Shown: in pieces, positions 51,545-58,913 of the stretch
Layout: each line of letters starts with the position of its first letter
Position numbering within the stretch: the first letter of the stretch is position 1
NCBI RefSeq assembly: GCF_016219575.1
Contig: NZ_JACRMG010000020.1
Location: 62,001-126,000 of the forward strand
Direction: 5' to 3'
Source of the DNA: Bradyrhizobium sp.
Lineage (GTDB): Bacteria > Pseudomonadota > Alphaproteobacteria > Rhizobiales > Xanthobacteraceae
Length of the DNA stretch: 64,000 bases
Notes under the pieces: model-generated
The model's database searches: none
Told to the model about the DNA's origin: nothing
The model's input: the letters and a program-made list of their open reading frames with translations, nothing else
Made by a program: the position numbers and the translations under genes

Positions 51545-52031
51545 GGACTGTCTCCGTGGCCGCCTTCACGGACTCGATGATCTTCACATAGCCCGTGCAC
51601 CGGCAGAGATTGCCGGACAGGGCGGCGCGTATTTCGTCATCGGTCGGCTGCGGATTGTGGCGCAGCAGCGCTTCGGCCGCCATGATCATGCCCGGCGTGC
51701 AGAAGCCGCATTGCGCGCCCAGTTTCTCGTGAAACGCACGCTGCAGCCTGCCGAGGCGGCCCTGCGTTGCCAAGGCCTCGATTGTCTCGACACTCCGTCC
51801 CTCGCAGCGTACCGCAAGCGTGATGCAGGAAGGCACCGCCTCGCCGTCCACCAGGACGGTGCACGCGCCGCACTCGCCGCCGTCACAACCGGTTTTCGTG
51901 CCGGTGAGATGCGCGACCTCGCGCAGATAGTCGACCAGCAATGCCGTTTCGCTCACGGCGTCTTCGCGCCAGCGGCCGTTCACTCTCAGTCTCAGCAGGC
52001 GCTTCTTTGCTTCCGGGCCCGGTGCATGCAT
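51534..52031 (-). CDS. hcrC: 4-hydroxybenzoyl-CoA reductase iron-sulfur subunit (HcrC)
   Basis: Two [2Fe-2S] cluster subunit, 165 aa. The plant-type motif GCDGGECGACTVLVDGEAVP and the second group QCGFCTPGMIMAAEALL plus LCRCTGYVKIIESV are complete. ATG 52031 is preferred: the open frame up to 52094 would run over an Fnr-type site and has no ribosome site there. First gene of the hcrCAB operon; hcrA overlaps its end by 11 nt. Confidence 0.92.
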   Translation of the reverse strand: MHAPGPEAKKRLLRLRVNGRWREDAVSETALLVDYLREVAHLTGTKTGCDGGECGACTVLVDGEAVPSCITLAVRCEGRSVETIEALATQGRLGRLQRAFHEKLGAQCGFCTPGMIMAAEALLRHNPQPTDDEIRAALSGNLCRCTGYVKIIESVKAATETVHDR

Positions 52032-52087
52032 CTTGGGACGACCTCTGATCGAGAAGACGAGGCTGCGCCCTCCGGCATCATCCTTCC

Positions 52088-52101
52088 ATGACAAAAATCA
52101 A
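52088..52101 (-). promoter_or_regulatory. Fnr-type palindrome ATGAC-AAAA-ATCAA (one mismatch), hcrC side
   Basis: Imperfect 14-bp palindrome whose near edge lies 56 nt upstream of the hcrC ATG. It is one of two such sites in the 179-nt divergent gap. Confidence 0.5.
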
Positions 52102-52138
52102 GGCCATGCATCGCGTTGGCGCGTGCCGGACATTCGGC

Positions 52139-52152
52139 CTGACAGAAGTCAA
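52139..52152 (+). promoter_or_regulatory. Fnr-type palindrome CTGAC-AGAA-GTCAA (one mismatch), ligase side
   Basis: Imperfect 14-bp palindrome followed by G as in the other copies, ending 58 nt before the ATG of the CoA ligase. Confidence 0.6.
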
Positions 52153-52210
52153 GGATCGGCTTGCGCCCAGCCGGTAAGTGTGAGCGACGATAAACGCTCG
52201 GGCGACGCTC

Positions 52211-53782
52211 ATGACAGCGCTTCGCGATTACAATGCCGCGGTTGATTTCGTGGATCGTCACGTTGCCGAAGGGCGCGGCGACAAGATCGCCTTTATCGAT
52301 CCTTCCCGCAATCTCACCTATGGCGAACTGCGCGATGCGGCGGCGCGTATCGGCCCGATGCTGGCGCGCATGGGGGTCGAGCCGGAAAGCCGGATTGCGC
52401 TGGTCCTGCTCGACACCGTCGACTTTCCCATCCTGTTCTGGGGCGCGATCCGCGCCGGCGTGATCCCGGTTCTGGTCAACACGCGCCTGACGGTCGACCA
52501 GTATCGCTACCTCTTCGAGGACTCGCGAACCAAGGCCGTGTTTGTCTCGCCGGCGCTGCTGCCGGACGTCCAGGAAGCGGCCAGGGACCTGCCGGGCCTG
52601 AAGGGAATTGTCGTCGTCGGTGGCGGCCCGGATTCGTTGCCGCGGCTGGACTCGCTGCTGGCTGCCGAGAACGAGGGCTCGGCGCCGGCAAGGACGGTGG
52701 CCGACGAAGTCGCCTACTGGCTCTATTCATCCGGCACGACCGGAATGCCCAAGGGCGTCATGCATGTGCACTCCAGCCCGAGGATCATGGCGCAGAGTGC
52801 GGGGCAGCGGCGCATCGGCTACCGCGAAGACGACGTGGTGTTCTCCGCCGCCAAGCTGTTCTTCGCCTACGGTCTCGGCAACGCCATGATCTGCCCGATG
52901 TGGGTGGGAGCAACTTCGGTCTTCTATCCCGAGCGGCCGACGCCGCAAACCGTGCTCGAGATGCTGCGCGGCTATCAGCCGACGCTGTTCTTTGCGGTGC
53001 CGACGCTTTACACCGCCATGCTTGCCGATCCTGAATGCAGGCCGGAAAACATGTCCAGCCGGCTGCGGCTCTGCTTTTCAGCCGGGGAGGCGCTGCCTTC
53101 GCATGTCGGCATGGCCTGGAAGCAGCGGTTCGGCCTCGACATCGTCAATGGCGTCGGTTCGACCGAGCTGGGCCATCTGTTTCTGACGAACCTTCCCGGC
53201 GCCGTCGAGTACGGGACATCCGGCGTGCCGGTCGACGGCTTCAAGCTCAGGCTTGTTGATGAAAACGCGCAGGACGTCGGCGACAACGAGATCGGGGAGC
53301 TTCTCGTCAAGGGCGAGTCGGCGGCGGCGGGCTACTGGAACCAGCGCGAGAAATCGCGTCGTACCTTTCTCGGCGAGTGGACCCGCACGGGCGACAAGTA
53401 CACGCGGCGGCCGGACGGGGTCTACACTTACTGCGGCCGCACCGACGACATGTTCAAGGTGAGCGGGATCTGGGTGTCTCCGTTCGAGATCGAGGAGGCC
53501 CTGATAGCCCATCCCGAAGTGCTCGAAGCCGCGGTCGTGCCGGCCGAGGATGACAACGGCCTGATCAAGCCGAAGGCCTTCATCGTGCTCAGGGACTGCG
53601 CGGACAAGGAGGTCGGCCGGGCGCTCTATGAGGAACTCAAGGTGCATGTGAAGCGCGCCATTGGTCCGTGGAAATATCCGCGGTGGATTGAATTCGTCGA
53701 CAGCCTGCCGAAGACCGCGACCGGAAAGATCCAGCGCTTCATGCTTCGCGACCACGGCGTCGCCAACGGCGGAGATCACTGA
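52211..53782 (+). CDS. Benzoate/4-hydroxybenzoate-CoA ligase
   Basis: Adenylate-forming ligase of the benzoate-CoA ligase family, 523 aa. Motifs: YWLYSSGTTGMPKGVMHVHS (ATP loop), then FSAAKLFFAYGLGNAMICPM, typical of this family. VNGVGSTELGHLFLTNLPGA, the hinge GRTDDMFKVSGIWVSPFEIE and the catalytic lysine in PKTATGKIQRFML complete the set. It lies divergent to hcrCAB, so 4-hydroxybenzoate is a likely substrate, with benzoate possible. ATG 52211 sits 58 nt after an Fnr-type site. Confidence 0.9.
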   Translation: MTALRDYNAAVDFVDRHVAEGRGDKIAFIDPSRNLTYGELRDAAARIGPMLARMGVEPESRIALVLLDTVDFPILFWGAIRAGVIPVLVNTRLTVDQYRYLFEDSRTKAVFVSPALLPDVQEAARDLPGLKGIVVVGGGPDSLPRLDSLLAAENEGSAPARTVADEVAYWLYSSGTTGMPKGVMHVHSSPRIMAQSAGQRRIGYREDDVVFSAAKLFFAYGLGNAMICPMWVGATSVFYPERPTPQTVLEMLRGYQPTLFFAVPTLYTAMLADPECRPENMSSRLRLCFSAGEALPSHVGMAWKQRFGLDIVNGVGSTELGHLFLTNLPGAVEYGTSGVPVDGFKLRLVDENAQDVGDNEIGELLVKGESAAAGYWNQREKSRRTFLGEWTRTGDKYTRRPDGVYTYCGRTDDMFKVSGIWVSPFEIEEALIAHPEVLEAAVVPAEDDNGLIKPKAFIVLRDCADKEVGRALYEELKVHVKRAIGPWKYPRWIEFVDSLPKTATGKIQRFMLRDHGVANGGDH

Positions 53783-53808
53783 AGTCGCGGAGTGCGCGCG
53801 ACTTGCCG

Positions 53809-53822
53809 TTGACTTCAGTCAA
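53809..53822 (+). promoter_or_regulatory. Fnr-type palindrome TTGAC-TTCA-GTCAA
   Basis: Perfect 14-bp palindrome between the ligase and hemerythrin genes, ending 91 nt before ATG 53914. It would drive the hemerythrin-hydratase-SDR operon. Confidence 0.75.
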
Positions 53823-53913
53823 GACCGTGCCGCGATTGCCCTTGTATCCTTCTCTTAATGACCGCCGCTTGCCGCTGATCGATGCCGGCAAACTCGTATT
53901 GAGGAGAATGGTC

Positions 53914-54318
53914 ATGATCCTTGTGCAGTGGAGGGACGACTACAGTGTCGGAGCCAGGTCGGTCGATGATGAGCACAAGGCGCTCATCGGCCGGATCAAC
54001 CGGCTTTACGATCAACTGATGGTCGAGGACGATCCTCTCGCGGTTTCGACCTTCTTCGAGAGCCTCATCAAGGCGATCACGGAACACTTCCTGCGCGAAG
54101 AGCGGTTCATGCGCGAGCGCGGCTACGATCAACTGCCGCAACACCGGGAGGACTACGAGCGGCTGCTCGATGAGATCGAGGCCTTGACCGACGAGTTCGA
54201 TCGCAACGAGGAGGCGGGCCGGGAGGATCTTGCGATGCGGATCGACGGCTGGCTCTCGGATCATTTCGAAACTCATGATGCCCGCCTCGAAGAGGTGTTC
54301 GACCGGCGCAAGAACTGA
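53914..54318 (+). CDS. Bacteriohemerythrin
   Basis: Oxygen-binding di-iron protein of 134 aa. The canonical ligands are present: VDDEHKALIGRINRL, ITEHFLREERFM, QLPQHREDYERLLDEIEALT and DHFETHDARLEE. ATG 53914 has GAGGAG seven nt upstream; ATG 53908 is too close to it. It is first in the operon after an Fnr-type site and next to enoyl-CoA hydratase genes, suggesting oxygen or NO buffering for the anaerobic pathway. Confidence 0.9.
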   Translation: MILVQWRDDYSVGARSVDDEHKALIGRINRLYDQLMVEDDPLAVSTFFESLIKAITEHFLREERFMRERGYDQLPQHREDYERLLDEIEALTDEFDRNEEAGREDLAMRIDGWLSDHFETHDARLEEVFDRRKN

Positions 54319-54327
54319 GCGGAAGCG

Positions 54328-55101
54328 ATGGCCGCGGCGATGTTCCAGACTTGCGTGGCCGGGCAGATCGCGACACTGACCATGAGTTCGCCGCCGGTCA
54401 ATGCGCTCAGCGAGGCTTGGCTCTCGGGGCTTGCGCGCGAGATTGCGGCACTCGAGGCGCGCCAGGACTGGAAAGTTTTGCATCTGCGTTCCGGCCAGAA
54501 GGTGTTTTGTGCCGGCGCCGATCTCAAGGAGATGCGCGCGCGGTTCGACGCCGCCGACGGTCCCGACCGCACCTACGCTTATGTTGCCTCGATCCAGCGG
54601 CTGTATGCGCGAATTGAAGCGTTGCCGCAGGTGACGCTGGCGGAAATCGGCGGCGCCGCGCTCGGTGGCGGCTTCGAGCTTGCGCTGGCCTGTGACCTGC
54701 GCATCGCGGCCGTTGAAGCGAAGCTCGGTCTGCCCGAGGTGAATCTCGGTCTCATTCCCGGCGGCGGCGGCACCCAGCGGTTGACCCGGCTGGTCGGCCG
54801 CGGTCTGGCCGGCCGGCTCATTCTCGGCGCGGAAGCGGTCGACGGCGCCACGGCAGAGCGGCTCGGCCTCGTGCAATGGGCCTGTCCTCGCGCCGAACTC
54901 GCCGCTCGCGCGGAAGCAATCGCCGCTCGCATCGCCGCCTTGCCGGCGGCCGCGCTTGCCGCGGCCAAGCGCTGCGTGGCGTCGGCAGCCACGCCCGGCC
55001 GCGGCGGTTATGGCGACGAAATTGAATTCACACGCGACCTTCAGACCAACGCCGAGACGCGGGAGCGCATCAGCGCCTTCATCGCCGGAGCGCGGGCATG
55101 A
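54328..55101 (+). CDS. Enoyl-CoA hydratase/isomerase family protein
   Basis: Crotonase-fold protein of 257 aa. Features: MSSPPVNALSEAWLSGLARE, FCAGADLKEMRARF, EIGGAALGGGFELALACDLR and LPEVNLGLIPGGGGTQRLTR, with a catalytic Glu position retained in the last segment. It resembles BadK-type and general beta-oxidation hydratases. The gene begins 9 nt after the hemerythrin stop and lies before an SDR. A cyclohexenecarbonyl-CoA or pimeloyl-branch substrate is possible. Confidence 0.83.
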   Translation: MAAAMFQTCVAGQIATLTMSSPPVNALSEAWLSGLAREIAALEARQDWKVLHLRSGQKVFCAGADLKEMRARFDAADGPDRTYAYVASIQRLYARIEALPQVTLAEIGGAALGGGFELALACDLRIAAVEAKLGLPEVNLGLIPGGGGTQRLTRLVGRGLAGRLILGAEAVDGATAERLGLVQWACPRAELAARAEAIAARIAALPAAALAAAKRCVASAATPGRGGYGDEIEFTRDLQTNAETRERISAFIAGARA

Positions 55102-55123
55102 CCAATAGCAGGAGGAAGACGAC

Positions 55124-55870
55124 ATGGAATTCGAGGGCAAGATCGCGCTGGTGACCGGCGGCGCGTCCGGGATCGGCAAGGCGACCGTGATGGAGCTGGC
55201 ACGCAACGGGGCGCGGGTGATCTGCGCCGACATCAACGAGACCGCGGGCCGGGCGCTGGCCGAGGAGGCGCGGCGCTGCAATCTCGACGTCGAATATGAA
55301 CCGATCGACCTGACCGACAGCGCATCGGTGCGCCGCTGCGCCGCCGTCGTCACCGCGCGCCATCCCAGGATCGACATCCTGGTCAACGCCGCCGGCTTCA
55401 GCGCTTTCCATCCCTTCCTGGAAACGCCGCCCGAATATTTCGACAAGGTGATCGCCGGCAACCTGACCGGATCGCTGCACCTGACGCAGGCGCTGCTGCC
55501 CTCGATTATCGCCGCCGGCAACGGCCACATCGTCAACGTGGCGAGCGACGCCGGCCGAGTCGGCTCGACCGGCGAGACTGCCTATGCGGCGGCCAAGGGC
55601 GGCATGATCGCCTTCACCAAGTCGCTTGCCCGCGAAGTGGCGCGGCAGGGGGTTTGCGTCAACTGCGTGTGTCCGGGACCGACCGACACGCCGCTGCTCG
55701 ACACCCGCTCCGACAAGCTGAAGGACGCCTTCGTCAGGGCGATCGCCTTCCGCCGGCTCGGCAAGCCGCAGGAGATCGCCGACGCCATCGTGTTCTTCGC
55801 CGGAGCGAAATCGAGCTACGTCACCGCGCAGGTGCTGAGCGTCAGCGGCGGTCTCACCTTCGCCGGCTGA
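55124..55870 (+). CDS. SDR-family dehydrogenase, BadH-like (2-hydroxycyclohexanecarboxyl-CoA dehydrogenase-like)
   Basis: NAD(P)-dependent short-chain dehydrogenase of 248 aa. Cofactor motif VTGGASGIGKATVMELARNG, Asp after strand 2 (VICADINE) suggesting NAD, NAAGFS, and the active site with S in NVASDAGRVGSTGE and YAAAKGG. In R. palustris BadH oxidises the hydroxy-cyclohexane intermediate; similarity and context suggest such a role, though Had already serves the Thauera-type route here. The ribosome site AGGAGGAAG precedes ATG 55124. Confidence 0.8.
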   Translation: MEFEGKIALVTGGASGIGKATVMELARNGARVICADINETAGRALAEEARRCNLDVEYEPIDLTDSASVRRCAAVVTARHPRIDILVNAAGFSAFHPFLETPPEYFDKVIAGNLTGSLHLTQALLPSIIAAGNGHIVNVASDAGRVGSTGETAYAAAKGGMIAFTKSLAREVARQGVCVNCVCPGPTDTPLLDTRSDKLKDAFVRAIAFRRLGKPQEIADAIVFFAGAKSSYVTAQVLSVSGGLTFAG

Positions 55871-55917
55871 GCGCGCCACCGCGCAATCGGCCGCTCCCAG
55901 CAACGAGGATTCTCAAC

Positions 55918-56775
55918 ATGACGGCAACTACCCTTCGCTTCAACCCGACCCGGGTCGATTTCTCGAACTTCACGCCGCGGCACTTCCAGTGGCGCCGCGA
56001 CGGCAAGGTCGCGACCATCACGCTGAACCGGCCGGAGCGCAAGAATCCGCTGACGCTGGAGTCCTACGCTGAGCTGCGCGACACTTTTCGCGACCTGGTC
56101 TATTGCAGCGACATCGCCAACGTCGTCATCACCGGCGCCGGCGGCAATTTCTGCTCCGGCGGCGACGTGCACGAGATCATCGGTCCGCTGGTCGAGATGC
56201 AGCGCAAGGACGACATGGCGGGACTGCTCGCCTTCACCCGCATGACCGGTGATCTGGTCAAGGCAATGCGGGGCTGCCCGCAGCCGATCGTCGCCGCGAT
56301 CGACGGCATCTGCGCCGGCGCCGGCGCGATCCTGGCGATGGCCTCGGACCTGCGCTTCGGCACGGCGCGCAGCAAGGTCGCGTTCCTGTTCGTCCGCGTC
56401 GGCCTTGCCGGCGCCGACATGGGCGCCTGCAACATGCTTCCGCGCATCATCGGTTCGGGTCGCGCCGCCGAACTCCTGTATACCGGCCGGGCGATGGACG
56501 GCGCTGAGGCCGAGCGCTGGGGTTTCTACAACAAGCTCTGCGAGCCCGACGCCGTGCTGGCGGACGCGCAGGCGATGGCAAAGACGCTGGCCGACGGTCC
56601 GACCTTTGCGAATGCCATGACCAAGAAGTGCATCCACCAGGAATGGAACATGGGCATCGACGAGTCCATCGAGGCCGAGGCCCAGGCCCAGGCGATCTGC
56701 ATGCAGACCAGGGACTACGAACGCGCCTACGAGGCGTTCGTGGCAAAGCAGAAGCCAGTATTCCAGGGCAATTGA
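55918..56775 (+). CDS. Enoyl-CoA hydratase family protein (second)
   Basis: Crotonase-fold protein of 285 aa with an N-terminal extension of ~25 residues. Motifs: VATITLNRPERKNPLTLESY, GAGGNFCSGGDVHEIIGPLV, AIDGICAGAGAILAMASDLR and RVGLAGADMGACNMLPRIIG. ATG 55918 follows CGAGG by 9 nt. It lies in the same plus-strand run as the SDR. The substrate is uncertain; downstream beta-oxidation of hydroxypimelyl-CoA or a modified aryl-CoA is possible. Confidence 0.8.
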   Translation: MTATTLRFNPTRVDFSNFTPRHFQWRRDGKVATITLNRPERKNPLTLESYAELRDTFRDLVYCSDIANVVITGAGGNFCSGGDVHEIIGPLVEMQRKDDMAGLLAFTRMTGDLVKAMRGCPQPIVAAIDGICAGAGAILAMASDLRFGTARSKVAFLFVRVGLAGADMGACNMLPRIIGSGRAAELLYTGRAMDGAEAERWGFYNKLCEPDAVLADAQAMAKTLADGPTFANAMTKKCIHQEWNMGIDESIEAEAQAQAICMQTRDYERAYEAFVAKQKPVFQGN

Positions 56776-56887
56776 GCGGACGATGCTCCAGATCAAGTCC
56801 GGACTCCCCGGGATGCGCTAGACAGGGCGCGTGCCGGCGGGGGATGAGTCCTTGGTCCGTGCACGATCCTTGTTCGGGGTGATCGAG

Positions 56888-57343
56888 ATGGCCAAACTGG
56901 AAATAGAAGGCATCGAGGCAGCGATCGGGGCTGCCTTCGAGCGAATGATCCCGTTCAATCGCGTGCTCGGTCTGCAGATCGAATCGCTCGATACCGAGGC
57001 GCCGAAACTGAAATTCGACATGCGGCCGGAGCTGGTGGGCAATCCGGTCCGCCAGATCCTGCATGGCGGCGTGATCTCGGCGACCCTCGACGTGGTCGGC
57101 GGCCTCGCCATTGCGCTCGCCTCGCTTGCCGCCAAACCGGAATTGCTGACCGTGACGCAATTCCCAAACATCGGCACCATCGATTTGCGCGTCGACTATC
57201 TGCGGCCGGGTCGCGGCAAGCATTTCGTGGCCACCGGCCGGGTGGTCAGGCTGGGCGGCCGCGTGGCGGTGGTCCATATGGACCTCGTCAACGATACCGG
57301 CGAGCAGATCGCGACCGGCTCGGCGGCCTATATCGTCGATTGA
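56888..57343 (+). CDS. PaaI/YigI-like hot-dog thioesterase
   Basis: Thioesterase superfamily protein of 151 aa. The family block QILHGGVISATLDVVGGLAI (HGG with the catalytic acid nearby) and VDYLRPGRGKHFVATGRVVR are clear. ATG 56888 is chosen; a GTG at 56831 would add 19 residues without known fold. In aromatic pathways such enzymes free CoA from dead-end aryl-CoA esters. It ends convergent with iorB, 16 nt away. Confidence 0.8.
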   Translation: MAKLEIEGIEAAIGAAFERMIPFNRVLGLQIESLDTEAPKLKFDMRPELVGNPVRQILHGGVISATLDVVGGLAIALASLAAKPELLTVTQFPNIGTIDLRVDYLRPGRGKHFVATGRVVRLGGRVAVVHMDLVNDTGEQIATGSAAYIVD

Positions 57344-57359
57344 AGTAGAGCGGGCCGGG

Positions 57360-58913
57360 TCATCCCGCCTGCAACGCGCGGCTTCGCGGCGTATCGGACA
57401 CCGTCCGGCTGCCGGCATCCAGGCTCTTGAGCCTGTCGATTTCCGCCTCAAGCGCCGCGCCGTCCTCGTCCTTGCCGGCTGCCGCGATCAGGCCCCGCAG
57501 CTGCATCGCCGCCGACGGATGATGCAGCCTGTCCGACATGAACGTGCAGATCGCCTGATATTTGGCGTGCCCGTGCTTGTTGGTGTCGCCGTATCCCTTG
57601 ACGAGATTGCGCAGGCGGGCAAAGGCGATCGCAAGCGGGGCGTCGATGCCGGCTGCCCGGCGGACGCTCTCCAGCCATTCGCCGATGAAATGCATCTCGC
57701 GCGCATGGCGCAGCGAGCCGCGCCGCAACGGCTTGAGCGAGGCCACGCAATAAAGCAGCAGAAAGCCGCGCAGGGAGGTCGTGCGCACCATGCGTCCGCG
57801 CGACGTCAACCGGTTCAGCAGCGCCTTGACGGACCTGTTGCGCAGTATCCAGCGTCCGGTCGAGGCCGGCATGGTATCGGCGATCTCTTCGGTGCGGGGA
57901 TGCATGAATTCGACGATCTCGACCACCTGGCCGGGATCGGCGCCGACTTCGGCGCGAACGCGGTCGAACCGGGCGCGCCGGATCTTCAGCTCGGCGACCC
58001 GTATGGTGTCCTCATATGTCATTCCCAGCGCGAGCTGACGCGCGAGCTCCGAAAGCAGTTGCTGCCCGGCATGTCCCATGGAGCTTGCGAGCGCCACAAA
58101 CGGCGTGAGCCGCTCGACATATTCCCGTGCATAGGCCTTGTCCTGGTACTCCGCGGTGCGAGCGATGCCCATCGCGGTCAGCGCGCGTGCTTCGCCATCG
58201 AGGCCGGTCGGCAGAATTGCATCAGGCCCGCCGGCCGCCGGTTGATCTGATCCCTTGCCCGCAGCCGTCGGCGTGCCCGTGGGCCGCTCGGCGGCAGCAA
58301 AGGCCGCGGCGAATGCCGCTAGGCTCGCACTGACGCCGACGCCGTCGCTGCGGATGGCCGCTTCACAGGCCTCGCGCCCGAACGGCAGCGCCTGCGATCC
58401 GGCGATGGCGCCGAACAGCGCCGCGCTGATCACGCTTCGGTTTGCTTCCGCCAGCCGCGCCATGTCGAAACCAGTGAGTTTTCGGGCGGCGGCTTCGCAA
58501 GCCCCGATGATGGCGTCCGCATCGACGCGACCGTCCTCCAGCGCGGTCCTTTCGGTCATCGAGTAGACGCGATGCGTCGACGTCACCAGATGGGTGCGGT
58601 CCGGTGTGACCAGACCGCGCTGGATCGCGCGGCCGGCTTCCATCAGTTCGGATGCGACGACCAGGTCGACATCGCCCGGCATCGGCATCAGGCCGAGCAC
58701 CGGCATCCGTCCGTCGCCGGGCAGGGCACTCTTCGGGAACAGTTCGAGATAATAGATCGTGGCGCCGGTCCGTTGCGACACGCCCGGGACCGACGTCGTC
58801 TGGGCAAGGTAGCCGCTGCTCTCGCCAACCTTCACCAGCCAGTCGGCCAGCACGCCGCCGCCTTCGCCGCCCATGGCGAGGATCGCGATATTGATCGATC
58901 TGGCGGCATTCAT
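57360..58913 (-). CDS. iorB: Indolepyruvate/arylpyruvate:ferredoxin oxidoreductase beta subunit (IorB)
   Basis: Gamma-type subunit of aryl-2-oxoacid ferredoxin oxidoreductase, 517 aa. The N-terminal third shows INIAILAMGGEGGGVLADWL, QTTSVPGVSQRTGATIYYLE and VVASELMEAGRAIQRGLVTP. The long C-terminal domain has KGYGDTNKHGHAKYQAICTF, typical of the longer IorB proteins (DUF6537-like). ATG 58913 overlaps the iorA stop by 4 nt; the frame is open beyond it but shadows iorA. Confidence 0.88.
   Translation of the reverse strand: MNAARSINIAILAMGGEGGGVLADWLVKVGESSGYLAQTTSVPGVSQRTGATIYYLELFPKSALPGDGRMPVLGLMPMPGDVDLVVASELMEAGRAIQRGLVTPDRTHLVTSTHRVYSMTERTALEDGRVDADAIIGACEAAARKLTGFDMARLAEANRSVISAALFGAIAGSQALPFGREACEAAIRSDGVGVSASLAAFAAAFAAAERPTGTPTAAGKGSDQPAAGGPDAILPTGLDGEARALTAMGIARTAEYQDKAYAREYVERLTPFVALASSMGHAGQQLLSELARQLALGMTYEDTIRVAELKIRRARFDRVRAEVGADPGQVVEIVEFMHPRTEEIADTMPASTGRWILRNRSVKALLNRLTSRGRMVRTTSLRGFLLLYCVASLKPLRRGSLRHAREMHFIGEWLESVRRAAGIDAPLAIAFARLRNLVKGYGDTNKHGHAKYQAICTFMSDRLHHPSAAMQLRGLIAAAGKDEDGAALEAEIDRLKSLDAGSRTVSDTPRSRALQAG

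Noticed and set aside
49250..51580. 776-aa plus-strand frame opposite hcrA
   Set aside because: Antisense shadow of a GC-rich gene; no domain, no ribosome site, and hcrA has complete family motifs.
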